A stretch of 64,000 nt of DNA, taken from the NCBI RefSeq assembly GCF_004114915.1, contig NZ_CP022219.1, positions 62,001-126,000 of the forward strand. The letters run 5' to 3'. Under the pieces are notes generated by a model that ran no database searches, was not told the origin of the DNA, and saw only the letters and a list, made by a program, of their open reading frames with translations. Position numbers and translations under genes: made by a program. Positions 1-9,774 of the stretch are shown one piece after another. The stretch comes from Bradyrhizobium guangxiense (GTDB lineage: Bacteria; Pseudomonadota; Alphaproteobacteria; Rhizobiales; Xanthobacteraceae). The stretch's first letter is position 1. Every line of letters begins with the position of its first letter.

Positions 1-1199
<1,199 letters not shown>

Positions 1200-1432
1200 T
1201 CCGTGATTTCAATTGGTTAGATAATATGACTGTTCAAAACTCGGTCGTTTTTGTCTAACCGTTGAAAGCATTATGATCCTGGTGGTGCTTGCCGAATTTC
1301 AGCGGCACCACGAATGGACTGCGCTCGCTATCTTGAGGACGGCGGCTCACGATTTTTCGGCGCAACGGCACCTGCTACGCCCGCCTTCAACTTTCACGCC
1401 GATGAATAAGCCGGGTAACTACTCTCTCCCTT

Positions 1433-2296
1433 CTAACTGCAGAAGTGTCGTGCTCCATCCGATCCGTTGGCGAGCTGCCAGGCGCTCGCTGCGTAGCTGG
1501 ACGGATTGTGGATCGCCTTCTCCAAAGGCAGGACATTCGGATCGTCGTATCTGGGATCACCTTCTCCAATATCGACGATGTTCGGACCAAGCGGTTTGGG
1601 ATCCACGAAGTGTAGTCCTTCATGGATCAGTATGAGCTTTTTACAATTATCCGATTTGCCCAAATAGGATTGGGTAAATGTTATGCCTCCTTTCCCAAGA
1701 AATCGGTTGTCGGTGAACGCCATAGGTAGGCCTCCCTTGAATTGCCGTTTGAGGGTGGCCTCCTGCTCGGGCGTGGCTGTATGAAATTGGGCTTCAGCCT
1801 CGGAGTTGAGAAGTATCCGAATATCCTTGAAGCGACCCAAGATGAAATTGAGTTCGACCGGATTATCGTCCGCTTTGTTCATGTGGAAATGGACTCTAAG
1901 CGCCTCTCGTGTTGGTGCGTGCACATTGAGAGCATCTGGAACACCAAGAGGAATGAACATCTTCAATGCCTCGAGCGAGAAAATCGCTCGATCTACCCAG
2001 AATATAGCAAGAGGCCTCTGATCGAGCGCCTCCTCCCTGGGATTCTTTGCGGCCGGCGGCGTCGGCGGCGTCGGCGGTGTGGGGGGGACGGGTGAGGGAG
2101 GGGGTAACGGTCCGGGCCCACCCCGGTCAGGTATGACAATGACGTCGCCAGCAAAGATAAGGTTTGGATTCGGTCTTTTCGCCTTGAAAGCAGCGTTCAG
2201 CGGATGGTCGTAGATGTCCCGGTAGCTCTTGAATCCATGGCTCAAAGCAATCTTTGTCAAATTGTCACCAGGCTTCACCGTGTAATTTGCTGACAT
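1433..2296 (-). CDS. LysM-domain protein with C-terminal HExxH metallopeptidase-like domain
   Basis: The 287-residue protein begins with a LysM module (about residues 4-57; YTVKPGDNLTKIA, then FAGDVIVIPD), followed by a proline/threonine-rich linker (about 60-82, repeated PPTPPTP) and a roughly 200-residue C-terminal domain. That domain holds HEGLH (residues 225-229), a fit to the zinc-protease motif HExxH, with several downstream Asp and a NPSSYA segment like the end of M35-type (Asp-zincin) peptidases. No signal peptide is seen. The start was chosen at 2296 because GAGGG lies about 7 bases upstream; 2302 or 2371 are alternatives. LysM binds peptidoglycan in known proteins, so a cell-wall-associated or delivered peptidase is inferred. 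The gene stands alone in an AT-richer patch, suggesting acquisition. Confidence 0.75.
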   Translation of the reverse strand: MSANYTVKPGDNLTKIALSHGFKSYRDIYDHPLNAAFKAKRPNPNLIFAGDVIVIPDRGGPGPLPPPSPVPPTPPTPPTPPAAKNPREEALDQRPLAIFWVDRAIFSLEALKMFIPLGVPDALNVHAPTREALRVHFHMNKADDNPVELNFILGRFKDIRILLNSEAEAQFHTATPEQEATLKRQFKGGLPMAFTDNRFLGKGGITFTQSYLGKSDNCKKLILIHEGLHFVDPKPLGPNIVDIGEGDPRYDDPNVLPLEKAIHNPSSYAASAWQLANGSDGARHFCS

Positions 2297-3035
2297 CTGC
2301 ATTCCCTCGAAGAAGGAGATGGCATCGGAAAACGCTGTCAAGACCTGCCAGTTGATACGTCGCCAATTCACGCGAAACGTTCAATTTGATGAGGTTCTCC
2401 GATCTTCCGCAATGGCTTGCGGTACTGCACGCACGCACATTTCTTCGACCAGGCGGAGCGGCCGGGAACGAGGCGCCGGTAGTGCGCTATTTTGGAATTT
2501 CCTTTATTGACCGAGAAAGGGTCTTGAGCCCGTGCCGGCCGCCCCGTCACATACACCAATTTGAATCACCATTGCTGGTAGGAGCGGTTGAGCGATCTCC
2601 CGTTGACGTTCAGTTCTTCAACGCTTGGTCTGTAGAGCTAATTGGTCGACCTCTGCATTCTCCGAGGGTCGCAGTGTAGCGTTGCCCTCATCGTGCTTGG
2701 GCCAAGGGCCTTCGCTTTGAGCTTGTTGCTTAGGTTTCTGTTCTCGCCGAACATTCTGTATTCCGTCTCACGCCAGACGTAACAGGGCGTCGAATTATCA
2801 GGCCGAGCCAAGTCATAAATGCGAGTGAAGGCATCAAGAGAACCCCCGATGTCCTGGTTTGAGGTCACATCGAATGTGATCACGATGCGAGCAGACGTTC
2901 CCGGTGTAGGAACAGTCGGGGGAATTTAACAAAGTTCCGGTGCGCACTTGCGCACGAGATCGACACCTTGACACGCAAGACGGTAGATCGGCGCTTCGCT
3001 TGTCCGGGACGACGGGTTGAGAGAGTGCGTCCCTC
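2297..3035. other. Gene-poor, AT-richer stretch
   Basis: About 740 bases between the LysM gene and the MarR gene. Base composition is lower in GC than the flanks. Apart from a weak 81-codon open frame at 2638-2883, I see no recognisable gene. A half copy of a dispersed repeat motif (TTGTCCGGGACGACGG) lies near 3000-3016. The stretch may be remnant DNA from an insertion. Confidence 0.4.
2638..2883 (-). CDS. Possible small hypothetical protein
   Basis: An 81-codon frame starting MITFDVTSNQDIGG. It has no recognised domain, signal peptide or membrane segment, and no convincing ribosome-binding site upstream of the ATG at 2883. The amino-acid composition is not grossly abnormal, which is the only argument for it. 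It lies alone between the LysM gene and the MarR gene. It could be a real orphan or chance. Confidence 0.25.
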   Translation of the reverse strand: MITFDVTSNQDIGGSLDAFTRIYDLARPDNSTPCYVWRETEYRMFGENRNLSNKLKAKALGPSTMRATLHCDPRRMQRSTN

Positions 3036-3494
3036 TCAATTCGAGCTGTCGATCAAGCTCTCCAGCAGCCGCTTGAGCTCGCTCGTCGACTTGTCGCCGT
3101 AGCTCTCCAGGATGTGCTCCTCCTGGTCGACCGCGAGCGAGTTGAGCTTCTTGCTCAGCACCTTGCCGCGCTCGGAGATGAACATCAGCACCTTGCGGCG
3201 GTCGTTCGGATCCTGCACGCGATAGACCAGTGTGTCGGAGACCATCCGGTCGATCATCTTGGTCAGCGTCGGATGGTTGAGCAGCACGGCGTCGGCGAGC
3301 TCGCCCATCGAATGGCCGTCGCCGTCCGACAGCACCTTCAAGATGCGCCACTGCTCGACGGGAACACCTTCCTTGCTCAACCGCAGTTCGAGCTGCCGGT
3401 TGATCTCCCGGTTGGCTTGCGCGAGCAGATAAGCGAGGTGTTCGGTGATGGGAGCGTTCGATTTTGCCACGGCTAAGACTTCGTCTTGACCCAA
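3036..3494 (-). CDS. MarR-family transcriptional regulator
   Basis: A 152-residue winged-helix repressor of the MarR family: dimerisation helices at both ends, a recognition helix in HSMGELADAVLLNHPTLTKM, and the wing motif DPNDRRKVLMFIS. MarR proteins bind palindromic operators and release them on binding a small molecule. The longest start is TTG at 3494; a GTG at 3470 (beginning AKSNAPITEHL) is also plausible. It is divergent from the amide-transport/amidase genes, with inverted repeats in the gap at 3521-3534 and 3544-3555, so it probably controls them and itself. The inducer is likely an amide or its acid product, which is inference from context. Confidence 0.9.
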   Translation of the reverse strand: MGQDEVLAVAKSNAPITEHLAYLLAQANREINRQLELRLSKEGVPVEQWRILKVLSDGDGHSMGELADAVLLNHPTLTKMIDRMVSDTLVYRVQDPNDRRKVLMFISERGKVLSKKLNSLAVDQEEHILESYGDKSTSELKRLLESLIDSSN

Positions 3495-3543
3495 ATGAGT
3501 GAATGTCTTGCAATCAATGCTGCATCTATATGCACTTCAATTG

Positions 3544-3555
3544 TTGAATATTCAA
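3544..3555. promoter_or_regulatory. Palindromic operator candidate for the MarR regulator
   Basis: Perfect 12-bp palindrome TTGAATATTCAA in the AT-rich gap between the divergent MarR gene and the binding-protein gene. A second inverted repeat, TGCAT-4-ATGCA, lies at 3521-3534. The size, symmetry and position fit a MarR-type operator that controls both directions. Confidence 0.5.
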
Positions 3556-3574
3556 TATTTTCAAAATAGGATCA

Positions 3575-4834
3575 TTGCCCAACAAAAGGGCGAAAGCCGC
3601 GGCCGCCCGAAGAATGTGCTTTCAGGTCTGGTCCCAGACAGGAGTTGGCGTGCGCGCGACGGTAAACTTCCCGGCTCACGGCGGTCCGGCGTTGCCGCCG
3701 TCCTTGCTGTTCAGGAATCTGTCGTCACCGGCAGCTGACGGCGCGTTGTCGCCGTACGATCATGCCTTGTTCAAGCGGCGCGGCACCAATAAGCTCCGCG
3801 TCGGCGGCTTCATCTGCTGCACCGGCTCGCCCGGCGTCTGGGGCCCCTGCGCCACCAACAGCGCAAGGCTCGCCGTCGCCGAGATCAACAAGCGCGGCGG
3901 CATCCTCGGCCGCGAGATCGAGCTTTCGATCTACGATGCCGGCGGGCCGCTCGATGAGGTCCTGAGCCGCGCCCAGCAGGCAATCGCGTTCGACGAGGTC
4001 GATCTGATCGTGGGCCTGCACACCAGCGCGGTCCGCGTGGCCTTGCGCGACGTCACCACGCGTCATCGAGTCCCCTATATTTACACGCCGGTCTACGAGG
4101 GCGGCGAGCGCACGCCCGGCGTGATGGCGATCGGCGAGACGCCGCGCTGGCAGAGCCGGCCCTCGATCCACTGGCTCCCCGACGTCAAGAAGGCGACGCG
4201 CTGGTACTTGATCGGCAGCGACTATGTCTGGCCCTGGCAATCGCACCGGGCGGTGAAGAATTACATCAGGGAAACCGGAGGCCACGTCGTCGGCGAAGAG
4301 TTCGTTCCGCTCGGCGAGGACGATCACGAGCCGCATCTGGCGCGCATCCGCGCCGCCAAGCCCGACGTCGTGCTGATCTCGCTGATCGGAACCGACAGCA
4401 TTACCTTCAATCGTGCCTTCGGCGAATGCGGTCTCGGCGCCACGACGCTGCGCCTGGCGGGGGCGATGGACGAGACCGTGCTGCTCGGCATCGGCGCCGA
4501 CAACAGCGAGAACATGTTCTGCGCCTCGGGCTATTTCACCGGCACCGGCGCGCGCGCCAATGACGACTTCCAGAGCCGCTATCACGCGATGTTCGGACCG
4601 AATGCACCGCCGATCGGCTCGGTCGGACAGTCCAGCTACGAAGGGCTGCGTTTTCTCGAAGCGGTCGCGAACAAGGCCGGCTCGTTGGCGAGGGTGCCGA
4701 TGCTCGCGGCCGGCCGCAACATCGTCTACAGCGGCGCGCGCGGTCCGGTCGCCGTTCGCAACGGACACGCGCGAATGCCGATGCATCTTGCCGAGGCCGA
4801 CGGTCTCGACTTCAAGCTGATCAAGCCGATCTGA
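3575..4834 (+). CDS. AmiC/FmdD-like amide-binding protein (periplasmic-binding fold, no evident signal peptide)
   Basis: A leucine/amide-type binding protein of the family that includes AmiC, UrtA and FmdD. The ligand-binding fold begins near residue 73 (KLRVGGFICCTGSPG) and runs to the end. The first 70 residues look like untranslated or poorly conserved sequence and no signal peptide or Tat motif is visible. In Pseudomonas, AmiC is such a binding protein kept in the cytoplasm as an amide sensor, and that role is inferred here. The start is uncertain: TTG at 3575, ATG at 3614, or a TTG near 3746 would all keep the fold. It is first in the plus-strand amide locus and is followed by an amidase. 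Confidence 0.75.
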   Translation: MPNKRAKAAAARRMCFQVWSQTGVGVRATVNFPAHGGPALPPSLLFRNLSSPAADGALSPYDHALFKRRGTNKLRVGGFICCTGSPGVWGPCATNSARLAVAEINKRGGILGREIELSIYDAGGPLDEVLSRAQQAIAFDEVDLIVGLHTSAVRVALRDVTTRHRVPYIYTPVYEGGERTPGVMAIGETPRWQSRPSIHWLPDVKKATRWYLIGSDYVWPWQSHRAVKNYIRETGGHVVGEEFVPLGEDDHEPHLARIRAAKPDVVLISLIGTDSITFNRAFGECGLGATTLRLAGAMDETVLLGIGADNSENMFCASGYFTGTGARANDDFQSRYHAMFGPNAPPIGSVGQSSYEGLRFLEAVANKAGSLARVPMLAAGRNIVYSGARGPVAVRNGHARMPMHLAEADGLDFKLIKPI

Positions 4835-4959
4835 CACGACGCGGCGATCAGCGCTGGCGCCATTCCAAAATAATACTTGAAAAGGAAAATATTTCCGTTT
4901 TGAATGTTTTGGCGAGGCCGGTGGTACGTGCGTCGCACCTGGGCGGCCACGCCCAAGGT

Positions 4960-5007
4960 TCGTTCCAAGGACCGTTCCAAGGATCGTTCAAGGGATCGTT
5001 TCAAGAA
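4960..5007 (+). repeat. Four tandem 12-bp units upstream of the amidase start
   Basis: Four head-to-tail 12-mers: TCGTTCCAAGGA, CCGTTCCAAGGA, TCGTTCAAGGGA and TCGTTTCAAGAA. They end 16 bases before the amidase start codon and would lie in its mRNA leader, alongside the ribosome-binding site AGGAGAG. Confidence 0.7.
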
Positions 5008-5023
5008 ACTTCAGGAGAGCGCC

Positions 5024-6538
5024 GTGACAGTTGTCCTTCCCACGCCAGCCCAGCTTCGCAGTGTTGCCGAGCAATGCGGCCTTTCGCTCACCGACGAGGA
5101 CGTCGCCTCGTTCCGCGGCCTGATGCAGGGCTCGATCGAGGCCTACAATCTCGTCGCCGCGATGCCGGACGAGCTGCCCGAGGTGAAATACCCGCGCACG
5201 CCTGGCCACCGGCCCTCGGCCGAAGAGAACCCGCGCAATGCCTGGTATCGCAAATCGACCGTGAAAGGCGCTGCCAGCGGCAAGCTCAAGGGCAAGACCG
5301 TCGCGCTGAAGGACAACATCATGCTGGCCGGCGTGCCCATGACCAACGGCTCGTCGACGCTGGAAGGCTATGTGCCCGATTTCGATGCCACCATCGTCAC
5401 GCGCATGCTGGATGCCGGCGCCGAGATCGCCGGCAAGACCCATTGCGAGCACTTCTGCCTGTCCGGCGGCAGCCACACCGGCTCCTACGGGCCGGTGCAC
5501 AATCCGCACAAGATGGGTTACTCGGCCGGCGGGTCGTCGTCGGGCTCGGGCGTGGTGGTTGCGCTCGGTGAGGTCGACATGGCGATCGGCGGCGACCAGG
5601 GCGGCTCGATCCGCATGCCGTCCTCGTTCTGCGGCATCTACGGCATGAAACCGACCTGGGGCCTCGTGCCCTACACCGGAATCATGCCGATCGAGATCTA
5701 TGTCGACCATACCGGTCCGATGACGGCGACGGTCGCCGACAACGCGCTGCTGCTCGAAGTGCTCGCCGGCGACGACGGCTACGATTCGCGCATCAAGGCG
5801 CCGAAGGTCGAGGAATACACCAAGGCCCTCGGCCAGGGCGTCAAGGGCATGAAGATCGGCATCCTCAAGGAAGGCTTCGAGCAGCCGGTCGCCGAGGCCG
5901 CGGTGAATGAAAGCGTGCGCGAGGCCGCAAAGCGCTTCAAAGATCTCGGCGCTACTGTGGAGACCGTCTCGATCCCGATGCATCTGCTCGGCGGCGCGAT
6001 CTGGACCCCGATCGGCACTGAAGGCCTGACCCAGACCATGATGTTCGGCGACGGCTACGGCCTCAGCCGCGGCGATCTTTATTCGACCTCGCTGATGGAT
6101 TTCCATCGCGGCTGGCGCCGGCAGGCGGACTCGCTGTCCGAGACGACGAAGCTGTTCATGATGCTCGGCACCTACATCAACAACAATTTCGGCCCACGCT
6201 TCTACGGCAAGGCGCTCAACATCTCCCGCCGGCTGACCGCGGCCTACGACAAGGCGTTCGCCGACTATGATCTGCTGCTGATGCCGACCACGCCGATGAA
6301 GGCGACCAAGCTGCCGGAGCCCAACGCCAGCCGCGAGGACTATGTCGCCCGCGCGCTCGAGATGATCTCCAACACCGCGCCGTTCGACATCACCCATCAT
6401 CCCGCGATGTCGTTGCCTTGTGGCATGGTCGACGGCTTGCCGGTCGGCCTGATGCTGGTCGGTCGCATGTTCGAGGAATCCACCATCTACCGTGCCGCCC
6501 ATGCCTTCGAGCAGATCGGCGACTGGAAGAAGATGTGA
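5024..6538 (+). CDS. Amidase (amidase-signature family)
   Basis: A 504-residue amidase that hydrolyses a carboxamide to acid and ammonia. The Ser-cisSer-Lys triad is visible: Lys in ALKDN (about 96), the glycine/serine-rich signature GGSSSGSG (169-176) and nucleophile Ser in DQGGSIR (about 195). Length is normal for the family. The start GTG at 5024 is chosen because AGGAGAG lies just upstream; the frame is open further but that part is encoded by the tandem 12-mers. It is followed after 36 bases by a permease gene, so it most likely acts on the compound imported by the adjacent ABC transporter. Exact substrate unknown. Confidence 0.93.
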   Translation: MTVVLPTPAQLRSVAEQCGLSLTDEDVASFRGLMQGSIEAYNLVAAMPDELPEVKYPRTPGHRPSAEENPRNAWYRKSTVKGAASGKLKGKTVALKDNIMLAGVPMTNGSSTLEGYVPDFDATIVTRMLDAGAEIAGKTHCEHFCLSGGSHTGSYGPVHNPHKMGYSAGGSSSGSGVVVALGEVDMAIGGDQGGSIRMPSSFCGIYGMKPTWGLVPYTGIMPIEIYVDHTGPMTATVADNALLLEVLAGDDGYDSRIKAPKVEEYTKALGQGVKGMKIGILKEGFEQPVAEAAVNESVREAAKRFKDLGATVETVSIPMHLLGGAIWTPIGTEGLTQTMMFGDGYGLSRGDLYSTSLMDFHRGWRRQADSLSETTKLFMMLGTYINNNFGPRFYGKALNISRRLTAAYDKAFADYDLLLMPTTPMKATKLPEPNASREDYVARALEMISNTAPFDITHHPAMSLPCGMVDGLPVGLMLVGRMFEESTIYRAAHAFEQIGDWKKM

Positions 6539-6574
6539 GAGAGAAGTTGATGCAGACGGACGGAAAACCAACCT

Positions 6575-7432
6575 ATGGCTAACGCGTTCGTCGCGGCGTT
6601 CGAGATCCTGAGCTTTGGCGCGATCATCGTCCTGATCGTGCTGGGACTCGGGATCATCGCCAGCATGATGGGCATCTTCAACTTCGCGCAGGGCGAGTTC
6701 GTCCTGCTCGGGGCCTACATCACCTATCTCGCTTACGCCAAGGGCCTGCCGATCTGGGCCGGCATGGTCGCGGCGCCCTTCGTGGTCGGCGGGCTCGGCT
6801 TCGTGCTGGAGGCGCTGATCATCCGCCGCTTCTACGCGGCGCCGATCGTGGCGATGCTCGGCACCTATGCGCTCGGTCTGATCATCCGCGAATCCGTGCG
6901 CGGCCTGATCGGCGGCTTCTACCTCCCCGTGCCCGAGCCGATCGGCGGCTCGATCGACATCGGCGCCATGCACATCTCGGCCTGGCGCTTCACCATCATC
7001 GTGATCACGCTGCTGGTGATGGGCCTCTGCTATCTGCTGCTGTCGCGCACCAGCTTCGGGCTGCGCGTGCGCGCCACGCTGGAGAACCCGTCGCTGGCAC
7101 GTGCCTCCGGCATTTCGACGCCGCTGATCTACGGCGCGACCTTCGCCTTCGGTGCGGCGCTGGCCGGCCTTGCCGGCGCGCTGATCGTGCCGGTGTTCAG
7201 CCTGTTCGCCGATCTCGGCCTGCGTTTCCTGATCCAAGGCTTCGTCGCGGTGATGGTCGGCGGTGTCGGCTCCTTCATCGGGCCGGTCGCGGGCGCCGGG
7301 GTCATCGGCACGCTCAGCGCGGCGCTGCCCTGGGTGATGGCGCCCGTCGTCGCCGACGTGCTCGTCTTCGTGCTCGCCATTGTCTTCATCAAATTCCGCC
7401 CGCAGGGCCTCATCGCTGGAAAAGGGGTTTAG
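6575..7432 (+). CDS. Branched-chain-type ABC transporter permease (LivH-like)
   Basis: An inner-membrane permease of 285 residues with about eight hydrophobic segments and the typical LivH start region (GLGIIASMMGIFNFAQGEF). With the LivM-like permease downstream it forms the membrane channel of a hydrophobic amino-acid/amide/urea-type importer. It sits between the amidase and the Tat-exported binding protein, two bases from the latter's start, which indicates one operon. The position beside an amidase suggests that an amide is imported, but specificity cannot be read from the permease. Confidence 0.93.
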   Translation: MANAFVAAFEILSFGAIIVLIVLGLGIIASMMGIFNFAQGEFVLLGAYITYLAYAKGLPIWAGMVAAPFVVGGLGFVLEALIIRRFYAAPIVAMLGTYALGLIIRESVRGLIGGFYLPVPEPIGGSIDIGAMHISAWRFTIIVITLLVMGLCYLLLSRTSFGLRVRATLENPSLARASGISTPLIYGATFAFGAALAGLAGALIVPVFSLFADLGLRFLIQGFVAVMVGGVGSFIGPVAGAGVIGTLSAALPWVMAPVVADVLVFVLAIVFIKFRPQGLIAGKGV

Positions 7433-7434
7433 TC

Positions 7435-8652
7435 ATGTTCGATCGCACGCAGCTTTCACGCCGCCGCTTTCTCTCCAATTTCGCCTTTGCCTCCGGCGCG
7501 GTCGCGACCGGGGTCGGCAGCTGGGTGATCCCGGCACCCTGGGCCAATGCGGCCGAAGCCCCGATCAAGGTCGGCATCGCCACCGACCTCACCGGCCCGA
7601 TCGCCTATGCCGGCAATGCCGACGCCAATGTCGCGAAGATGGTGATCAAGGAGATCAACGCGGCCGGCGGCCTGCTCGGCCGTCCGCTCGAGCTCTACAT
7701 CGAGGATACCGCCTCCAACGAATCCGTCGCCGTCGGCAACGTCCGCAAGCTGATCCAGCGCGACAAGGTCGATATGGTGCTCGGCGGCATCACCTCGTCG
7801 ATGCGCAACGCGATCAAGGATCCGATCGTGGCGCGCGGCAAGACGCTCTACATCTATCCGCAGCTCTACGAGGGCAAGGAGTGCACGCCCTATCTGTTCT
7901 GCACCGGCCCGACGCCGGCGCAGCAATGCGACGAATTCATCCCCTGGCTGATCAAGAACGGCGGCAAGAAGTTCGCGCTGCCGAGCGCCAACTATGTCTG
8001 GCCGCACACGCTCAATGTCTATGCCCGCAAGGTGATCGAATCCAACGGCGGCGAGGTGGTGTTCGAGGAATATTATCCGCTCGACCAGGTCGACTTCTCC
8101 GCAACCGTCAACCGCATCATCTCCAACAAGGTCGACGTCGTCTTCAACACCGTCATCCCGCCGGGCGTCGGGCCGTTCTTCAAGCAGCTCTATGAAGCTG
8201 GTTTCCTCAAGAACGGCGGGCGGCTCGCCTGCGTCTACTATGACGAGAACACGCTCAACATCAATCAGGCCGCCGAGATCGAGGGCCTCGCCAGCTGCCT
8301 GGATTATTTCAAGGTGCTGACCAAGGAGAACCCGTTCGACGCAAAGATCCAGGCAGCCTATGAGAAGGATTTCCCCGGCAACTTCCTGTTCGCCGCCGGC
8401 AGTGCTGCCACCGGCACCTATCGCGGCCTCAAGCTGTGGGAAGCCGCCGTGAAGCAAGCCGGCAAGATCGACCGCGACTCGGTTGCCGCCGCGCTCGACC
8501 ACGCCAAGATCGCCGAAGGTCCGGGCGGACCTGCGGAGATGGTCCCCGGCAAGCGGCATTGCAAGATGAAGATGTACACCGCGGTCGCCAAGGGTGGAAA
8601 CTACGAGATCGTCGCGCGCAGCAACGGCCTCGTCGATCCCAAGGAATGCTGA
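7435..8652 (+). CDS. ABC transporter substrate-binding protein, Tat-exported
   Basis: A 405-residue periplasmic binding protein of the amide/urea/branched-chain type. The N-terminus carries a twin-arginine signal (SRRRFLSNFAFASG, cleavage probably after WANA, about residue 40). The mature part has the two-lobed fold starting IKVGIATDLTGPIAYAG. It is preceded by the LivH-like permease and followed by the LivM-like permease, and is the presumed extracytoplasmic receptor of this transporter. It is a distant paralogue of the signal-less protein at 3575-4834; both share an SANYVWPH / GSDYVWPW type segment. Confidence 0.93.
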   Translation: MFDRTQLSRRRFLSNFAFASGAVATGVGSWVIPAPWANAAEAPIKVGIATDLTGPIAYAGNADANVAKMVIKEINAAGGLLGRPLELYIEDTASNESVAVGNVRKLIQRDKVDMVLGGITSSMRNAIKDPIVARGKTLYIYPQLYEGKECTPYLFCTGPTPAQQCDEFIPWLIKNGGKKFALPSANYVWPHTLNVYARKVIESNGGEVVFEEYYPLDQVDFSATVNRIISNKVDVVFNTVIPPGVGPFFKQLYEAGFLKNGGRLACVYYDENTLNINQAAEIEGLASCLDYFKVLTKENPFDAKIQAAYEKDFPGNFLFAAGSAATGTYRGLKLWEAAVKQAGKIDRDSVAAALDHAKIAEGPGGPAEMVPGKRHCKMKMYTAVAKGGNYEIVARSNGLVDPKEC

Positions 8653-8658
8653 GGTGGA

Positions 8659-9774
8659 ATGCTGAAGCCGATGAGTGTGGTAAGACAGGCCATCGTCGCC
8701 GACGCGGACGATGAAGCGGGCGGTGCGATGGCTGATGGCGCAGTGGCGGAACAGGCCAATGACCGCGTCAAGGCAGGACGAAACATCCTGCCCATCGTCG
8801 AGGGGGCCGTGCTCCTCGCGGCGCTGCTCGCGCCGCTGGTGCTGCAGGACTATCTCACGGTGTTCGCGACGCGCGTGATCATCCTGGCGCTGTTCGCGCT
8901 GTCGTTCGACCTGGTCTGGGGTTATGCCGGCATCATGAGCTTCGGCCAGGCCCTGTTCTTCGGCTCGGCCGGCTATGGCGTGGCGCTGCTCGCGCGCGAC
9001 CTCGACATCACCAATATCTTCCTGGTGCTGCCGGCCGGCACGTTGATCGGCCTCACCTTCGCGCTGCTGCTCGGCGGCTTCCTGCTGCTGGGGCGGCATC
9101 CCTCCAGCGTGATCTTCGTCTCGCTGGGCACGCTGACCGGCTCCTACGCCGCCGATCGCCTGGCGCGCGGCTGGTATTATCTCGGCGGCCAGAACGGCAT
9201 CCCATCGATCGCGCCGATGTCGCTCGGTACTTACGAATTCACGGAAGGTCCCGCGTTCTATTATCTCGTGCTCGGCATCCTCGTCGCGGTCTACCTGCTC
9301 TGCCGCTTCCTGGTGCGCTCGCAGTTCGGCCTCGCGCTCGCGGGGCTCCGCGAGAACGAGCAGCGCATCGCCTTCTTCGGCTACAAGGCGCAGCACCTGA
9401 AAGCGATCATCTTCACCATCGGCGGCGCCATCGCAGGCCTCGCCGGCAGCCTCTATGCCTTCCACGAAGGTTTCGTCTGGCCCAACATGGTCGGCGTCGT
9501 GGTCTCGACGCAGGTGGTGCTCTACGTGCTGTTCGGCGGCTCGGGCACGCTGATCGGCGCCGTCATCGGCGCGGTGATCGTCGAGGGCGTCAGCTTCTGG
9601 CTGTCGGACAACTACCGCGACATCTGGCCGATCATCCTGGGCCTATTGCTGCTGCTGGTGATCCTGTTCCGGCCGCTCGGCCTGATCAGCTTTGTCCTCG
9701 GCGAGCGCGAGCGGGTCGGCAGCTTCGGCGCCAAGGTCAAGGAAAACTTCAAGGAGAAGCGCAATGCTCCTTGA
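8659..9774 (+). CDS. Branched-chain-type ABC transporter permease (LivM-like)
   Basis: A 371-residue LivM-like permease. A hydrophilic N-terminus of about 45 residues precedes roughly ten membrane segments; the family region ALSFDLVWGYAGIMSFGQA is clear. It pairs with the LivH-like permease upstream. Its 3' end overlaps the start of the ATPase gene by 11 bases, indicating translational coupling. A Lys/Glu-rich C-terminus (KVKENFKEKR) faces the cytoplasm. Confidence 0.93.
   Translation: MLKPMSVVRQAIVADADDEAGGAMADGAVAEQANDRVKAGRNILPIVEGAVLLAALLAPLVLQDYLTVFATRVIILALFALSFDLVWGYAGIMSFGQALFFGSAGYGVALLARDLDITNIFLVLPAGTLIGLTFALLLGGFLLLGRHPSSVIFVSLGTLTGSYAADRLARGWYYLGGQNGIPSIAPMSLGTYEFTEGPAFYYLVLGILVAVYLLCRFLVRSQFGLALAGLRENEQRIAFFGYKAQHLKAIIFTIGGAIAGLAGSLYAFHEGFVWPNMVGVVVSTQVVLYVLFGGSGTLIGAVIGAVIVEGVSFWLSDNYRDIWPIILGLLLLLVILFRPLGLISFVLGERERVGSFGAKVKENFKEKRNAP

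Noticed and set aside
1273..1635. 120-codon frame overlapping the LysM gene on the other strand
   Set aside because: Antisense to a gene with recognised domains; irregular composition.
2386..2679. 97-codon frame in the gene-poor stretch
   Set aside because: Not distinguishable from chance, overlaps another weak frame and lacks a start signal.
4988..7237. Open frame of 749 codons opposite the amidase and permease
   Set aside because: Same GC-bias effect; no domain, and the plus-strand genes are clearly real.
7456..9465. Open frame of 669 codons opposite the binding protein and LivM-like gene
   Set aside because: No domain or ribosome-binding site; antisense to confirmed genes.
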